A stretch of 64,000 bases of DNA from Sphingopyxis macrogoltabida (GCA_003241685.1 QFPJ01000011.1:15548-79547), one strand, 5' to 3'. Positions 42,205 to 50,727 are shown, counted from the first letter of the stretch. Program-made: numbers and translations. The notes: a model not told the origin generated them from the letters alone.

Positions 42205-42801
42205 ATGGCGATTGATCGCCGGGCGCTTTTCGGCGCGGTCCTGTTGGCGCCCGCCTTGTTCGGCGCGGCAACGGCTCGCGCCGCGCCGCCGGTGGTTGCG
42301 CCCGATGTTGAACGCGCGGTCGTCGCGCCCGACGGCACCGCTTTCGCGCCATCTGCATTCGACGAGGAAGGCGCCGTCGATCGCTTCGCCGCTTATGTGA
42401 TGGCCCTCGCGAAGCGCGATTATGCGGCGGCTTACGCCATGTTCCGCCTGTCCTTTCAGGCCGCGAACCCCCGGCTGGAATGGGAAATGAACCAGCGCAA
42501 GCGCAGCGCGCTGTGGGCCGACGGCACGCTGCGCATTCTGCGCCTGAGCTGGTATCCCGATCCCGCCGGTCAGCCGGCCGGCCTTTATGCCGCTTTCGAT
42601 TTTCGCGGCGACCGTAAGGACGGGACGATGGACTGCGGCTATGTCGTCGTGCATCACGCGCCGTCCGCGCCCGCATGGACGGTCGTGCGTACCGACACGT
42701 CCGAAGTGCCGGCCGATCTGATCGAGGATGGGGTCCCCAAGGTCGACGTGCTGCGCCAGTTGCCATGCTATCTGGGCAAGGGGATCGCGACGGCGCTGTG
42801 A
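42205..42801 (+). CDS. Exported protein, DUF4019-like
   Basis: The 198-residue product has a signal peptide (LFGAVLLAPALFGAATARA). The mature part contains a helix pattern DRFAAYVMALAKRDYAAAYAMF, cited in part: RDYAAAYAMF, and a strand block YAAFDFRGDR..CGYVVVHH..WTVVRTD that resemble DUF4019, a NTF2-like family of exported proteins. It starts six bases after the GST stop and may be cotranscribed with it. Function unknown. The next gene at 42911 shares the same helix-strand order and could be a relative. Confidence 0.6.
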   Translation: MAIDRRALFGAVLLAPALFGAATARAAPPVVAPDVERAVVAPDGTAFAPSAFDEEGAVDRFAAYVMALAKRDYAAAYAMFRLSFQAANPRLEWEMNQRKRSALWADGTLRILRLSWYPDPAGQPAGLYAAFDFRGDRKDGTMDCGYVVVHHAPSAPAWTVVRTDTSEVPADLIEDGVPKVDVLRQLPCYLGKGIATAL

Positions 42802-42910
42802 CGCGGCCGCGCCGAGACCAAAAGAAATTCGGCTTGCCGGGAGGAAGGCGGGACGGCAAGGCACGGCCGCGGCGCCATTGGGGGCTTGCCGAAGGGGAAT
42901 ATCCGTGACG

Positions 42911-43642
42911 ATGTTGGCATTCGCCTTGTTGGCAGCGGCGGCGGGGCTGCCCGAAATCAGGATCGAAGCGGTGCCGGGAAAAGGCTATGCCGCCACCGTC
43001 GCGCGGATCGACGCCGATCAATACACGCCCGTCGTCGACAGGATCAAGGTCCTGGCGACCCAGCGTTGCGGCAGGTTGAAGGTGCGGTTCGGCCGTTATT
43101 TCTTCGACAATCAGATCGATACCGATCGCGGCGTCACGGTGATCGAGGATTTTCGCCAGAATTTTTCCTGCTATGATCCCGCGACGGATCCGTACAAGCC
43201 CGTTCCCGCCGACTGGCAGGCAAGTGCGGCGGAAACCGCGGCCGTGACACGTTTCGCGACGCGTTTTCTGGACAATCTGGACGATGGCAACGGCGCGGTG
43301 CTGGCGGCGATGATGGACCCGCAACTGGAAACGACGCCGGACGAAATGCTGCGCTTCAGCCGCGAGGCGAAGATGCATCAGACGGGCGCCGGCGAATTCA
43401 CCGCGCGGCTCGACGGCTGGCTGAACAATCCCGAGGACGCGGCCTATCCCGGCGCCTATGCCTATTTCGCGGTGATCAGTTCGCACCCCGGCATCGCCGG
43501 CACCTGCGGCGGCGTGCTGGTCTATCGGGTCCGCGACGGCCAATATCAAATCTCGCAATATGATGTACGCTATATCTCGCAGGCGCTGATCGATGAGGCC
43601 GGTTATTCCGACGAGGAACTCAATCGCCTCTGCCAACGCTAG
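42911..43642 (+). CDS. Exported protein with DUF4019-like C-terminal half
   Basis: The 243-residue product starts with a short hydrophobic signal-like segment (MLAFALLAAAAG) and has an N-terminal domain with a Cys pair (CGRLKVRFG, NFSCYDPAT) and a C-terminal NTF2-like half (VTRFATRFLDNLDDGNGAVL, cited as one block of 20, then AYFAVISSH and GVLVYRVRDGQY). The GAAGGGGAA ribosome site at about 42893 serves either GTG 42905 or ATG 42911; the ATG was chosen. I do not recognise a precise family. It precedes alaS by 76 bp. Confidence 0.7.
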   Translation: MLAFALLAAAAGLPEIRIEAVPGKGYAATVARIDADQYTPVVDRIKVLATQRCGRLKVRFGRYFFDNQIDTDRGVTVIEDFRQNFSCYDPATDPYKPVPADWQASAAETAAVTRFATRFLDNLDDGNGAVLAAMMDPQLETTPDEMLRFSREAKMHQTGAGEFTARLDGWLNNPEDAAYPGAYAYFAVISSHPGIAGTCGGVLVYRVRDGQYQISQYDVRYISQALIDEAGYSDEELNRLCQR

Positions 43643-43683
43643 GTCCGGATGCCGGGCCGGGCCGGGGCAGGCGCGTATCATGC

Positions 43684-43712
43684 TTGAGAAACGCGCCGCG
43701 CCGCACTAGATC
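43684..43712 (+). promoter_or_regulatory. Putative alaS promoter placed for a leaderless mRNA
   Basis: TTGAGA (43684-43689) and TAGATC (43707-43712) are 17 bases apart. Normal spacing would put the first transcribed base at or next to the A of the alaS ATG (43719). No Shine-Dalgarno is visible upstream of the ATG, which agrees with a leaderless transcript. Confidence 0.5.
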
Positions 43713-43718
43713 GCGCGC

Positions 43719-46376
43719 ATGACATCGACCAACGACATTCGCCGCTCTTTCCTCGATTATTTCGGGGACGCGGGCCACCATATCGAGCCGTCGGCGCCGC
43801 TGGTGCCGTACAACGACCCGACGCTGATGTTCGTCAACGCCGGGATGGTGCCGTTCAAGAATGTCTTCACCGGGCTGGAGAAGCGGCCGTACAGCACCGC
43901 GACATCGTCGCAGAAATGCGTGCGCGCGGGCGGCAAGCACAACGACCTCGACAATGTCGGCTATACGGCGCGGCACCACACTTTCTTTGAAATGCTAGGC
44001 AATTTCTCGTTCGGCGACTATTTCAAGGAACAGGCGATCCACCATGCCTGGACGCTGATCACCAGGACCTGGGGCCTGCCCGCCGACAAGCTGACCGCGA
44101 CCGTCTATCACACCGATGACGAGGCGTTCGACCTGTGGCGCAAGATTTCGGGATTGCCCGAGGAGCGCATCATCCGTATCCCGACCAGCGACAATTTCTG
44201 GTCGATGGGCGACACGGGGCCGTGCGGGCCGTGCAGCGAAATCTTTTATGACCATGGCGACCATATCTGGGGCGGCCCGCCGGGATCGCCGGAAGAGGAT
44301 GGCGACCGTTTCGTCGAGATCTGGAACCTGGTGTTCATGCAATATGAGCAGCTGCCGGGCGGCGAGCGCGTCGACCTGCCGCGGCCGAGCATCGACACGG
44401 GCATGGGGCTGGAGCGCGTCGCGGCGGTGCTGCAGGGCGTCCACGACAATTATGACACCGACACGTTCAAGGCGCTGATCGCGGCGTCGGTCGACCTGAC
44501 CGGCGTGCCGGCCGAGGGCGGAAGCCAGGCCAGCCACCGCGTCATCGCCGATCACCTGCGCGCATCCAGCTTTCTGGTTGCCGACGGCGTGCTGCCGTCG
44601 AACGAAGGGCGCGGCTATGTGCTGCGCCGGATCATGCGCCGCGCGATGCGGCACGCGCATCTGCTGGGGACGAAGGACCCGCTGATGCACCGCCTGCTGC
44701 CGTCGCTGACCGCCGAAATGGGCGCCGCCTATCCCGAGCTGATCCGCGCCCAGCCGCTGATCGCCGAGACGCTGCAGCGCGAGGAGGTCAAGTTCCGTCA
44801 GACGCTGGACAAGGGACTGAAGCTGCTCGACGAGGCGACGGTCGGCATGGGGAAGGGCGATACGCTGCCCGGCGACGTCGCGTTCAAACTCTATGACACA
44901 TATGGCTTCCCCTATGACCTGACCGAAGACGCGCTGCGGACGCAGGACATCCACGTCGACCGGGCCGGTTTCGATGCCGCGATGGCACAGCAGAAGGCGG
45001 CGGCGCGCGCGGCGTGGAAGGGCAGCGGCGAAAAGGCGTCGGACGAGATCTGGTTCGACCTGGCCGAAGCGAACGGCAGCACCGAATTCACCGGCTACAC
45101 CTCCACCGCGGGCGAGGCGACGGTGATCGGGCTGGTCCGTGACGGCCGGCCGGTCGACGAGGCGAAGGCGGGCGACACGGTAGTGGTGCTGACCAACCAG
45201 ACGCCCTTCTATGGCGAAAGCGGCGGCCAGATGGGCGACGCGGGAACGATCGCGACGCTGGAGGGCGCGAAGGCGTCGGTCAGCGACACCGGCAAGCCGC
45301 TGGGCCGGCTGCACACGCATCAGGCGGTGCTGGAGGCGGGCACGCTGAAGGTCGGCGACACGGTGCAGTTGAATGTCGATGCCGCGCGCCGCGACCGCAT
45401 TCGCGCCAATCACAGCGCGACGCACCTGTTGCACGCGGCGCTCCGCAACCGGCTGGGCGGGCATGTGACGCAGAAGGGCAGCCTGGTCGCCGAGGATCGC
45501 TTCCGCTTCGACTTTTCGCACCCCAAGGCGCTGACGGCTGAGGAGATCGCGGCGGTCGAGGCGGATGTGAACGCCCAAATCCGCGCCAACGAGGCGGTGT
45601 CGACGCGGCTGATGACGCCCGAGGATGCGATCGAGGCCGGCGCGATGGCGCTGTTCGGCGAGAAATATGGCGACGAGGTGCGCGTGCTGAGCATGGGCAA
45701 GGCCGACGACCAGAGCTATTCGGTCGAATTGTGCGGCGGCACGCATGTCCGGGCGCTGGGCGACATCGCGCTGTTCAAGATCATCGGCGAGAGCGCGGTG
45801 TCGTCGGGCGTGCGGCGCATCGAGGCGCTGACCGGCGAGGCGGCGCGGACGTGGCTGAACGCCCGCGACGAGGCGCTGAAAGCCGCCGCGGCGGCGCTCA
45901 AGACGTCGCCCGACGAGGTGCCGGCGCGCGTCGCGGCGCTGGCCGAGCAGCTCAAGAAGGCCGAGCGCGAACTGGCCGACGCGAAGAAGGCTCTGGCGCT
46001 GGGCGGCGGCGCGAGCGGCGGCGGCGGTGCGAGCGGACCGGCGGTCGAGCAGGTCGGCGACACCGCCTTCCTGGCGCAGGTCGTCGAAGGACTGGACCCC
46101 AAGGAATTGCGCGGCACGGTCGACGGGCTGAAGAAGCAGGTCGTCAGCGGCGTCGCGATGCTGGTCGCGGTCAATGACGGCCGCGCTTCGGTCGCGGTCG
46201 GCGTGACCGAAGACCGGACGGCGCGGCACAGCGCGGTCGATCTGGTCAAGGCGGCGGTTGCGGCGCTGGGCGGGCAGGGCGGCGGCGGCCGGCCCGACAT
46301 GGCGCAGGGCGGCGGCCCCGACGGCGGCGCGGCCGACGCGGCGGTGGCGGCGGTCAAGGCGGCGCTGGCGGCATGA
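43719..46376 (+). CDS. alaS: Alanyl-tRNA synthetase
   Basis: AlaRS charges tRNA-Ala and edits mischarged Ser and Gly. The 885-residue protein starts with the class II core (FLDYFGDAGHHIEPSAPLVP, FVNAGMVPFKNVFTG), has the tRNA-recognition region, the editing domain with HSATHLLHAAL and the zinc motif SVELCGGTHVRALGD, and a C-terminal C-Ala coiled coil. A Gly/Ala/Ser-rich linker near residue 760 (GGGASGGGGASG) and a Gly-rich tail near 850 are additions of low complexity. Its stop overlaps the next start by 4 bp. Confidence 0.98.
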   Translation: MTSTNDIRRSFLDYFGDAGHHIEPSAPLVPYNDPTLMFVNAGMVPFKNVFTGLEKRPYSTATSSQKCVRAGGKHNDLDNVGYTARHHTFFEMLGNFSFGDYFKEQAIHHAWTLITRTWGLPADKLTATVYHTDDEAFDLWRKISGLPEERIIRIPTSDNFWSMGDTGPCGPCSEIFYDHGDHIWGGPPGSPEEDGDRFVEIWNLVFMQYEQLPGGERVDLPRPSIDTGMGLERVAAVLQGVHDNYDTDTFKALIAASVDLTGVPAEGGSQASHRVIADHLRASSFLVADGVLPSNEGRGYVLRRIMRRAMRHAHLLGTKDPLMHRLLPSLTAEMGAAYPELIRAQPLIAETLQREEVKFRQTLDKGLKLLDEATVGMGKGDTLPGDVAFKLYDTYGFPYDLTEDALRTQDIHVDRAGFDAAMAQQKAAARAAWKGSGEKASDEIWFDLAEANGSTEFTGYTSTAGEATVIGLVRDGRPVDEAKAGDTVVVLTNQTPFYGESGGQMGDAGTIATLEGAKASVSDTGKPLGRLHTHQAVLEAGTLKVGDTVQLNVDAARRDRIRANHSATHLLHAALRNRLGGHVTQKGSLVAEDRFRFDFSHPKALTAEEIAAVEADVNAQIRANEAVSTRLMTPEDAIEAGAMALFGEKYGDEVRVLSMGKADDQSYSVELCGGTHVRALGDIALFKIIGESAVSSGVRRIEALTGEAARTWLNARDEALKAAAAALKTSPDEVPARVAALAEQLKKAERELADAKKALALGGGASGGGGASGPAVEQVGDTAFLAQVVEGLDPKELRGTVDGLKKQVVSGVAMLVAVNDGRASVAVGVTEDRTARHSAVDLVKAAVAALGGQGGGGRPDMAQGGGPDGGAADAAVAAVKAALAA

Positions 46377-46816
46377 AGCGCGGCCTGGCGCCGTCGATTG
46401 CCGCGGCGGGGCTGGCGCTGCTGGGCGGCTGTTCGGACGGCCGCGACGACCCGGCCGGGGCCGGGCGCGGCGGCTGGGCGATCCCGCCGGGCACCTATGG
46501 CAATGTCGTGCAGGACGGCGGCGGCGGCGCGAAAACGGGCGTCGAACTGCGGCTGGCGCAGGGCGACGAGAGCGAGACGATCACGATCGTCCTTTGCGAT
46601 GCCGGTTGCGGCGCCGCGCAGACGCGTCCGATTCGCCGGGGACTGAATGGCGTGTCCTTCACCCTGCCGACGCCGGACGGCACGGCGGATGTCAGCATCC
46701 AGCCCGACGGCCCCGACGCCGTGAGCTTCAACCTGCACGGCGGCGCGGGGCTGCGGACCGAGCGTTTGCCGCGGATCGCATCCGAAGGCGAACCTGTCGC
46801 ACCGTCCGGCGCGTAG
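46373..46816 (+). CDS. Small lipoprotein of unknown function
   Basis: The 147-residue product has a lipoprotein signal peptide with lipobox LLGGC (Cys about 24), then a Gly-rich linker and a strand-rich domain (GNVVQDGGGGAKTGVELRL, ITIVLCDAGCG). Two further cysteines (CDAGC) could form a disulfide. I do not recognise the family. The ATG overlaps the alaS stop (ATGA). As the operon context is only alaS, function cannot be inferred. Confidence 0.75.
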   Translation: MKRGLAPSIAAAGLALLGGCSDGRDDPAGAGRGGWAIPPGTYGNVVQDGGGGAKTGVELRLAQGDESETITIVLCDAGCGAAQTRPIRRGLNGVSFTLPTPDGTADVSIQPDGPDAVSFNLHGGAGLRTERLPRIASEGEPVAPSGA

Positions 46817-46844
46817 CGGGATCGCGCATCGGCGCCGCGCAAGG

Positions 46845-46909
46845 CCGGGACCCATCTCCCGCCGGTGCTACTCCAAACCTGCCGGATATGGGCTCCCGCC
46901 TCCGCGGGC
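46845..46909. repeat. Intergenic inverted repeat with CCGGGACCCATCTCC arm
   Basis: Left arm CCGGGACCCATCTCC (46845-46859) pairs with right arm GGATATGGGCTCCCG (46884-46898) with few mismatches, and a small hairpin CCCGCCTCCGCGGG follows. Elements of the form 'GGGACCCATCTCC ... ATGGGCTCCCGCC' are common intergenic repeats in sphingomonad genomes, as far as I recall. It separates the lipoprotein gene (+) from the convergent holin gene (-). Confidence 0.55.
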
Positions 46910-46965
46910 GCACAGGGTTTTTCGCGGCGCGCCGATCTACGCCGATCGGCCCCGGGGCAGGATCT

Positions 46966-47379
46966 TCAGCTTTCCAGCCCCTTTGCCTTGCCCCACGCGC
47001 GGGCGGCGGTGTAGCCGAGATAGCCGGTGCCGAAGAGTGCATAGAGCGGTTCGGGGATGCCGGCGAGATAGGCGTTCATCCCGTCGGCGATGCCGCGCGC
47101 CATGTCCGGCCGCGCCGCCGCGATCAGCCCCATCGGGATCGCCCACAGCAGCAGCGCATACATGACATAGAGGAAGCTGGGCCGCGCGCGGCTGGTCCAC
47201 GGATCGGCGTTGCCGGCTTCGGCGACGATCGCGGTCATGCGGGTGCGGATCGCCTCCATCTCCTGGCTGCCCTCCAGTTTCAGCAGTTCCAGCTTCGCGC
47301 GGTCGCGCGCGTCGGGATCCGGGATGATCTTGTCGATCAGCTTGGCGACGGGGCCGATCAGGCCTTCGATGATGCTCAT
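46966..47379 (-). CDS. GTA-type holin, three-transmembrane family
   Basis: The 137-residue protein resembles the '3TM holin' family (GTA_holin_3TM, PF11351) that releases gene-transfer-agent particles. It has an N-terminal helix IIEGLIGPVAKLIDKIIPDP, then a soluble coiled segment (AKLELLKLEGSQEMEAIRTR, one block of 20), WTSRARPSFLYVMYALLLW with two or three hydrophobic spans, and GTGYLGYTAARAWGKAKG. The DPWTSRARP..Y block is the best family mark. It follows the endolysin gene in the same direction 61 bp later. In RcGTA the holin and endolysin are an outlying unit as well. No capsid gene is in this window. Confidence 0.85.
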   Translation of the reverse strand: MSIIEGLIGPVAKLIDKIIPDPDARDRAKLELLKLEGSQEMEAIRTRMTAIVAEAGNADPWTSRARPSFLYVMYALLLWAIPMGLIAAARPDMARGIADGMNAYLAGIPEPLYALFGTGYLGYTAARAWGKAKGLES

Positions 47380-47440
47380 TGCGCTACTCCTTTGTCGTCA
47401 AAGTTCCGTGAAGGTCAGCCTCGCGGCGTCGCCTGCCGCG

Positions 47441-48010
47441 TCAGTCCGCGCCGATGCGGTTGGCGAGCCAGCCGTAGAGAAAGGCCTCCTGACTGGGGCG
47501 GTTTTCGGCGAGCGCGATATAGCGTTCGCCCTGCAGCGCCTCCATCGCGCGCAACAGCACGGTTTCGCCGCCGCGCCCGCGCGCCTTCAGAAAACCGTCG
47601 AGCGCCGACAGGGTGCGCGGGCCGATGCTGCGGTCGACCGCTATATCGGGATAGTCGCGCGCGGTGCGATTGAGCGCATTGAGCGCGCGCTGAAGGAAGC
47701 CGGCGGCGGTGCCGGTGCCCATGTTCACGCCGGTGTCGAACAGTTCGGCCGCGATGCGCGGCGCGCGGTGCGCGACCTTGTCGAAGCCGGGGCGCGCCCA
47801 ATAGAGGCGGCGATAGATGGCCGCCGCCTCGGCCCGGGGCAGGTCGCGCATCGCCCCGGCATAGCCCTGCGCGCGGGCGACCGCCTCGGTAATGCCCCAG
47901 CAGGTCGGGCCGCCACGGTCGGCGGGGTGGTTTACATATCGGCCTTCGCGGTCGATGACGGCATCGATCAGCGCGTCGGCGTCGAGAGTGGCGGAAACTT
48001 TATGGACCAT
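47441..48010 (-). CDS. GTA-type endolysin, glycoside hydrolase family 108
   Basis: The 189-residue protein has the GH108 N-terminal domain: ALIDAVIDREGRYVNHPADR (catalytic Glu in DREGRY), GGPTCWGITEAVARAQGY, ELFDTGVNMGTGTAAGFLQR. A C-terminal peptidoglycan-binding domain 3 follows (DRSIGPRTLSAL, YGWLANRIG). It cuts the glycan of the cell's own wall for lysis. There is no signal peptide, so export needs the holin. Start ATG 48010 follows AGGAG. Together with the holin this is the GTA lysis pair known from Rhodobacter capsulatus. Confidence 0.88.
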   Translation of the reverse strand: MVHKVSATLDADALIDAVIDREGRYVNHPADRGGPTCWGITEAVARAQGYAGAMRDLPRAEAAAIYRRLYWARPGFDKVAHRAPRIAAELFDTGVNMGTGTAAGFLQRALNALNRTARDYPDIAVDRSIGPRTLSALDGFLKARGRGGETVLLRAMEALQGERYIALAENRPSQEAFLYGWLANRIGAD

Positions 48011-48024
48011 GATTCGCTCCTGAA

Positions 48025-48072
48025 GGTTCGTTGAATTTTCATAACGAACCATATAGGATAAATGTAGGAAAG
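48025..48072. promoter_or_regulatory. Divergent control region of endolysin and quinone oxidoreductase genes
   Basis: An 8-bp inverted repeat, GGTTCGTT (48025-48032) and AACGAACC (48043-48050) with a 10-base spacer, lies directly before the endolysin ribosome site. Within it starts a plus-strand promoter TTGAAT (48031-48036), 17 bases, TAGGAT (48054-48059). Two bases later the word ATGTAGGAAAG (48062-48072) begins, which also occurs in the XRE/DUF6456 divergent region. The inverted repeat would suit an operator that controls both directions. Confidence 0.55.
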
Positions 48073-48081
48073 GCTTTTGTG

Positions 48082-49059
48082 ATGCGGGCGTTGCAGGTGC
48101 GCGAATTATTGCCGGATCATGCCGGGGCCGGCCTGGCCGATCTCGCGGTCCCCGCGCCGGGCCCGGGCGAGGTTCGCGTCCGCGTCCGCGCGGCGGCGGT
48201 CAATTTTCCCGACCTGTTGATGACCCGCGGCGGCTATCAGCTGAAGCCCGACCTGCCGTTCGTGTCCGGGCTGGAATTTGCGGGCGAGATCGATGCGCTC
48301 GGCGCCGGGGTGACGAGCTGGTCGGCCGGCGATTCGGTGGTCGGGGGCAACCGTTTCGGCGCGATGGCCGAATATTGCATCGTCCCCGCGTCGGCGCTGC
48401 GCCGTAAGCCCGCCGCGCTGGGCTGGGAGGCCGCCGCCGCCTATCCGGTCGCCTATCTGACCGCCTATGTCGCGCTGGTCCGCTGCGCGCGCGTCGAGCC
48501 CGGCGAATCGGTGCTGGTGCATGGCGCCGCCGGGGGCGTGGGGCTGGCGACGGTCGATTTGGCGCGGGCGCTGGGGGCGCGGGTGATCGCCGCCGCCAGC
48601 AGCGCGGAGAAGCGCGAGGCGGTGTCGCGCCTGTTCAGCCCCGATGCCGTGATCGCCGCAGAGCCGGGGTTCCGGGATGAGGTCAAGGCGCTGACCGGCG
48701 GGCGGGGCGCGGACGTGATTTTCGATCCGGTCGGCGGCGATGTGTTCGACGAATCGACGCGCTGCATTGCCTTTGGCGGGCGGTTGCTGGTCGTCGGCTT
48801 CGCGTCGGGGCGCATCCCCGACATTTCGGTGAACATGCCGCTGATCAAGGGTTTTTCGGTGGTCGGGGTGCGCGCGGGCGAATATGGTCGCCGCTTTCCG
48901 CAGCGCGGCGCGGAAAATGTCGCGGCGATCGACGCGCTGGCCGCCGAGGGCCGCATCCGGCCGCATGTCCACGCCGCGCTGGACCTGGCCGACTGGCGCG
49001 AAGGCTTTGCGATGCTGGAAGACCGGGCGGTGGTGGGCAAGGTCGTGCTGCGCCCGTGA
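48082..49059 (+). CDS. NAD(P)H:quinone oxidoreductase, zinc-independent MDR family
   Basis: The 325-residue medium-chain dehydrogenase/reductase starts MRALQVRELLPDHAG and has the NADPH-binding block VLVHGAAGGVGLATVDLARAL (cited in part: GAAGGVGLATVDLARAL) and DVIFDPVGGDVFDES. No zinc-ligand cysteines are visible. Family members reduce quinones, or crotonyl-type enals. Start ATG 48082 is chosen because of the promoter upstream and the lack of family sequence before it. It is divergent from the lysis genes; whether it is functionally related is unknown. Confidence 0.9.
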   Translation: MRALQVRELLPDHAGAGLADLAVPAPGPGEVRVRVRAAAVNFPDLLMTRGGYQLKPDLPFVSGLEFAGEIDALGAGVTSWSAGDSVVGGNRFGAMAEYCIVPASALRRKPAALGWEAAAAYPVAYLTAYVALVRCARVEPGESVLVHGAAGGVGLATVDLARALGARVIAAASSAEKREAVSRLFSPDAVIAAEPGFRDEVKALTGGRGADVIFDPVGGDVFDESTRCIAFGGRLLVVGFASGRIPDISVNMPLIKGFSVVGVRAGEYGRRFPQRGAENVAAIDALAAEGRIRPHVHAALDLADWREGFAMLEDRAVVGKVVLRP

Positions 49060-49192
49060 CGCGGCTGCGGCCTTCACGCGGCTGCGTCGGTGAAGCGGGG
49101 TGGACGCTGCCATAATTTTGCGACATCCGCGGCGCCATGGTCGCGCCGGGGTGCCCCGGCGGCCAGGCCGCCGACCATATGAAGGAATGACG

Positions 49193-49525
49193 ATGAAAAG
49201 ATTGACGATGATGGCCGCCGCGTTCGGCGTTGCGGCGTCCGGCGCCGCGCTGGCCCAGCCGCCGCAGGACGGCGGCCGCATGTTCGCGATGATGGACACC
49301 AACGGCGACGGCAAGCTGGACAAGGGCGAACTGACCAAGATGGCCGAAATGCGCGCCCAGCGTCAGGGCGATCCGTCGTTGGCATCGCCGGACAAGGTCG
49401 ATGCCTTCTTCAACCATCTCGACGCCGATCGCGACGGCTTCGTTACGAAGGACGAACTGGAATCGATGCGCAAGGCCCGCGCCGCGCGGCCGCCGGCCGA
49501 TGAAGGCACCGACGATTCGAACTGA
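49193..49525 (+). CDS. Exported EF-hand protein
   Basis: The 110-residue product has a signal peptide (MMAAAFGVAASGAALAQ) and two EF-hand loops, DTNGDGKLDKGE and DADRDGFVTKDE, each with the Asp/Asn positions needed for calcium. Such proteins probably buffer or sense calcium in the periplasm. GAAGGA lies six bases before ATG 49193; the ATG at 49187 is too close to that site. It is convergent with the TSUP permease gene. Confidence 0.88.
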   Translation: MKRLTMMAAAFGVAASGAALAQPPQDGGRMFAMMDTNGDGKLDKGELTKMAEMRAQRQGDPSLASPDKVDAFFNHLDADRDGFVTKDELESMRKARAARPPADEGTDDSN

Positions 49526-49555
49526 TCGCCGAAAGACGGCGAAGCGACTCCCGGC

Positions 49556-50326
49556 TCAGGCCGGGGGTCGCAGAATAAGCAGCACCGCCTGAATCATGAA
49601 GGTGGCGCCGACGATCGAGATCAACCAGCGCCGCACGACGCGGAACTGCGCGTCGCTGATCCGGTCGAGCAGGCGGCCGCCGACCATGATGCCCGCCATC
49701 GACGCGGCGATGGCGGCGACCGTCGCGGGCAGCGCAATCGCTTCGCGCCCCGCGGCGCCGAGCAGCAGCGCACCATAAACAACGATCTTCGACGCATGAC
49801 CCATCGCCTGCATCACGGCCTTGGTCGCGACGATTTGGTGCCGGGTCATCGGGGTATTGACGAACAACAGGTCCGTCACTGGTCCGGAAACGCCGGACGT
49901 CAGCGCAATCCCGTTCGATACGAAGCCGCCGCCGACCGCGTGCCAGCGGTTCGTCGCATCGAGCCGCAGCCAGCGTTCGGGCAGCCAGACGAGAACCGGC
50001 ATCAGCCCAAGGCCGAGGAAGACGATGAGCTTGGTCGGCTGGAACATCACGGCGGAGAAAAAGGCGAGCGAGGCCGCCGAACCGATACCGAACCACAGCA
50101 ATACCGGCCAGACGATATGGCGGCGATGCAGCAGGAGACGCCATGCGTTCGACGCGAACTGGATGACGCCGTGGAGCGCGAGGGCGAGCGCCGCGGGCAA
50201 CAGCCAGGTCAGCACGCCCATCAGGACGATGCCGCCCGCCATGCCGAAAAGGCCCGAGAGAATGGATGTAAAGAAAGCGACGGCCACGATCAGCACGCTT
50301 GCCAGCATCGATCCCGCGCTTTCCAT
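49556..50326 (-). CDS. TSUP family (TauE/SafE) membrane permease
   Basis: The 256-residue protein has about eight hydrophobic segments and the family N-terminal motif FFTSILSGLFGMAGGIVLMG, with its repeat near VSNGIALTSGVSGPVTDLLF. TauE/SafE proteins export sulfite, sulfoacetate or related anions. The start was placed at ATG 50326, because a longer frame would run into the tRNA gene at 50354-50430; ATG 50308 is also possible. The 3' end overlaps a hairpin at 49544-49571. Confidence 0.88.
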   Translation of the reverse strand: MESAGSMLASVLIVAVAFFTSILSGLFGMAGGIVLMGVLTWLLPAALALALHGVIQFASNAWRLLLHRRHIVWPVLLWFGIGSAASLAFFSAVMFQPTKLIVFLGLGLMPVLVWLPERWLRLDATNRWHAVGGGFVSNGIALTSGVSGPVTDLLFVNTPMTRHQIVATKAVMQAMGHASKIVVYGALLLGAAGREAIALPATVAAIAASMAGIMVGGRLLDRISDAQFRVVRRWLISIVGATFMIQAVLLILRPPA

Positions 50327-50353
50327 CGGACCGCTTCGCAAGCGGCGGAAAAT

Positions 50354-50430
50354 TGGTCGGGACGAGAGGATTCGAACCTCCGACCCCCACACCCCCAGTG
50401 TGATGCGCTACCAGGCTGCGCTACGTCCCG
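50354..50430 (-). tRNA. tRNA-Pro (anticodon GGG), CCA encoded
   Basis: On the minus strand the 77-base gene starts CGGGACG and ends CGTCCCG plus ACCA. The D arm GCGC-AGCCTGGTA-GCGC, anticodon loop CTGGGGG (anticodon GGG, complement of 50394-50396) and T arm with GTTCGAATC are complete. GGG reads CCC and CCT proline codons. The 3' CCA is part of the gene. Confidence 0.96.
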
Positions 50431-50727
50431 ACCGGCCCTGTTGGGCAGGCGAGGCCCCTAGCGCGGCTCGGGCGGGGATGCAAGCGCGATGGTGGAGGCG
50501 GTGATGGGGGCGGTGATGCAGGGCGGGCGGTTTCGCCCTTGAACTGGTTCGACAGGCCCCCATGTCGGGGCGGCCCGCGCCGGGGAGCGCGCGGGGCCGG
50601 CATCCGGGGGGGAAGGGCTTGCAGCCATTGGTTGCGTGCGCGGCCCCCGCGTGATAGGCGGCGCGCCATATTTGCCCGGCTGTTCCGTGCGGAGCGGCCG
50701 GCCTTATCGAATGAAAGTCCTTCACCC

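Noticed and set aside
46966..48010. Remnant prophage
   Set aside because: There is no integrase, attachment repeat, terminase or structural gene. Base composition matches the neighbours. The holin and endolysin types fit a GTA lysis pair better.
49544..49571. Terminator between the EF-hand gene and the TSUP gene
   Set aside because: A good 12-bp hairpin exists, but it overlaps the TSUP stop codon and has no T-run on either side, so it is noted only.
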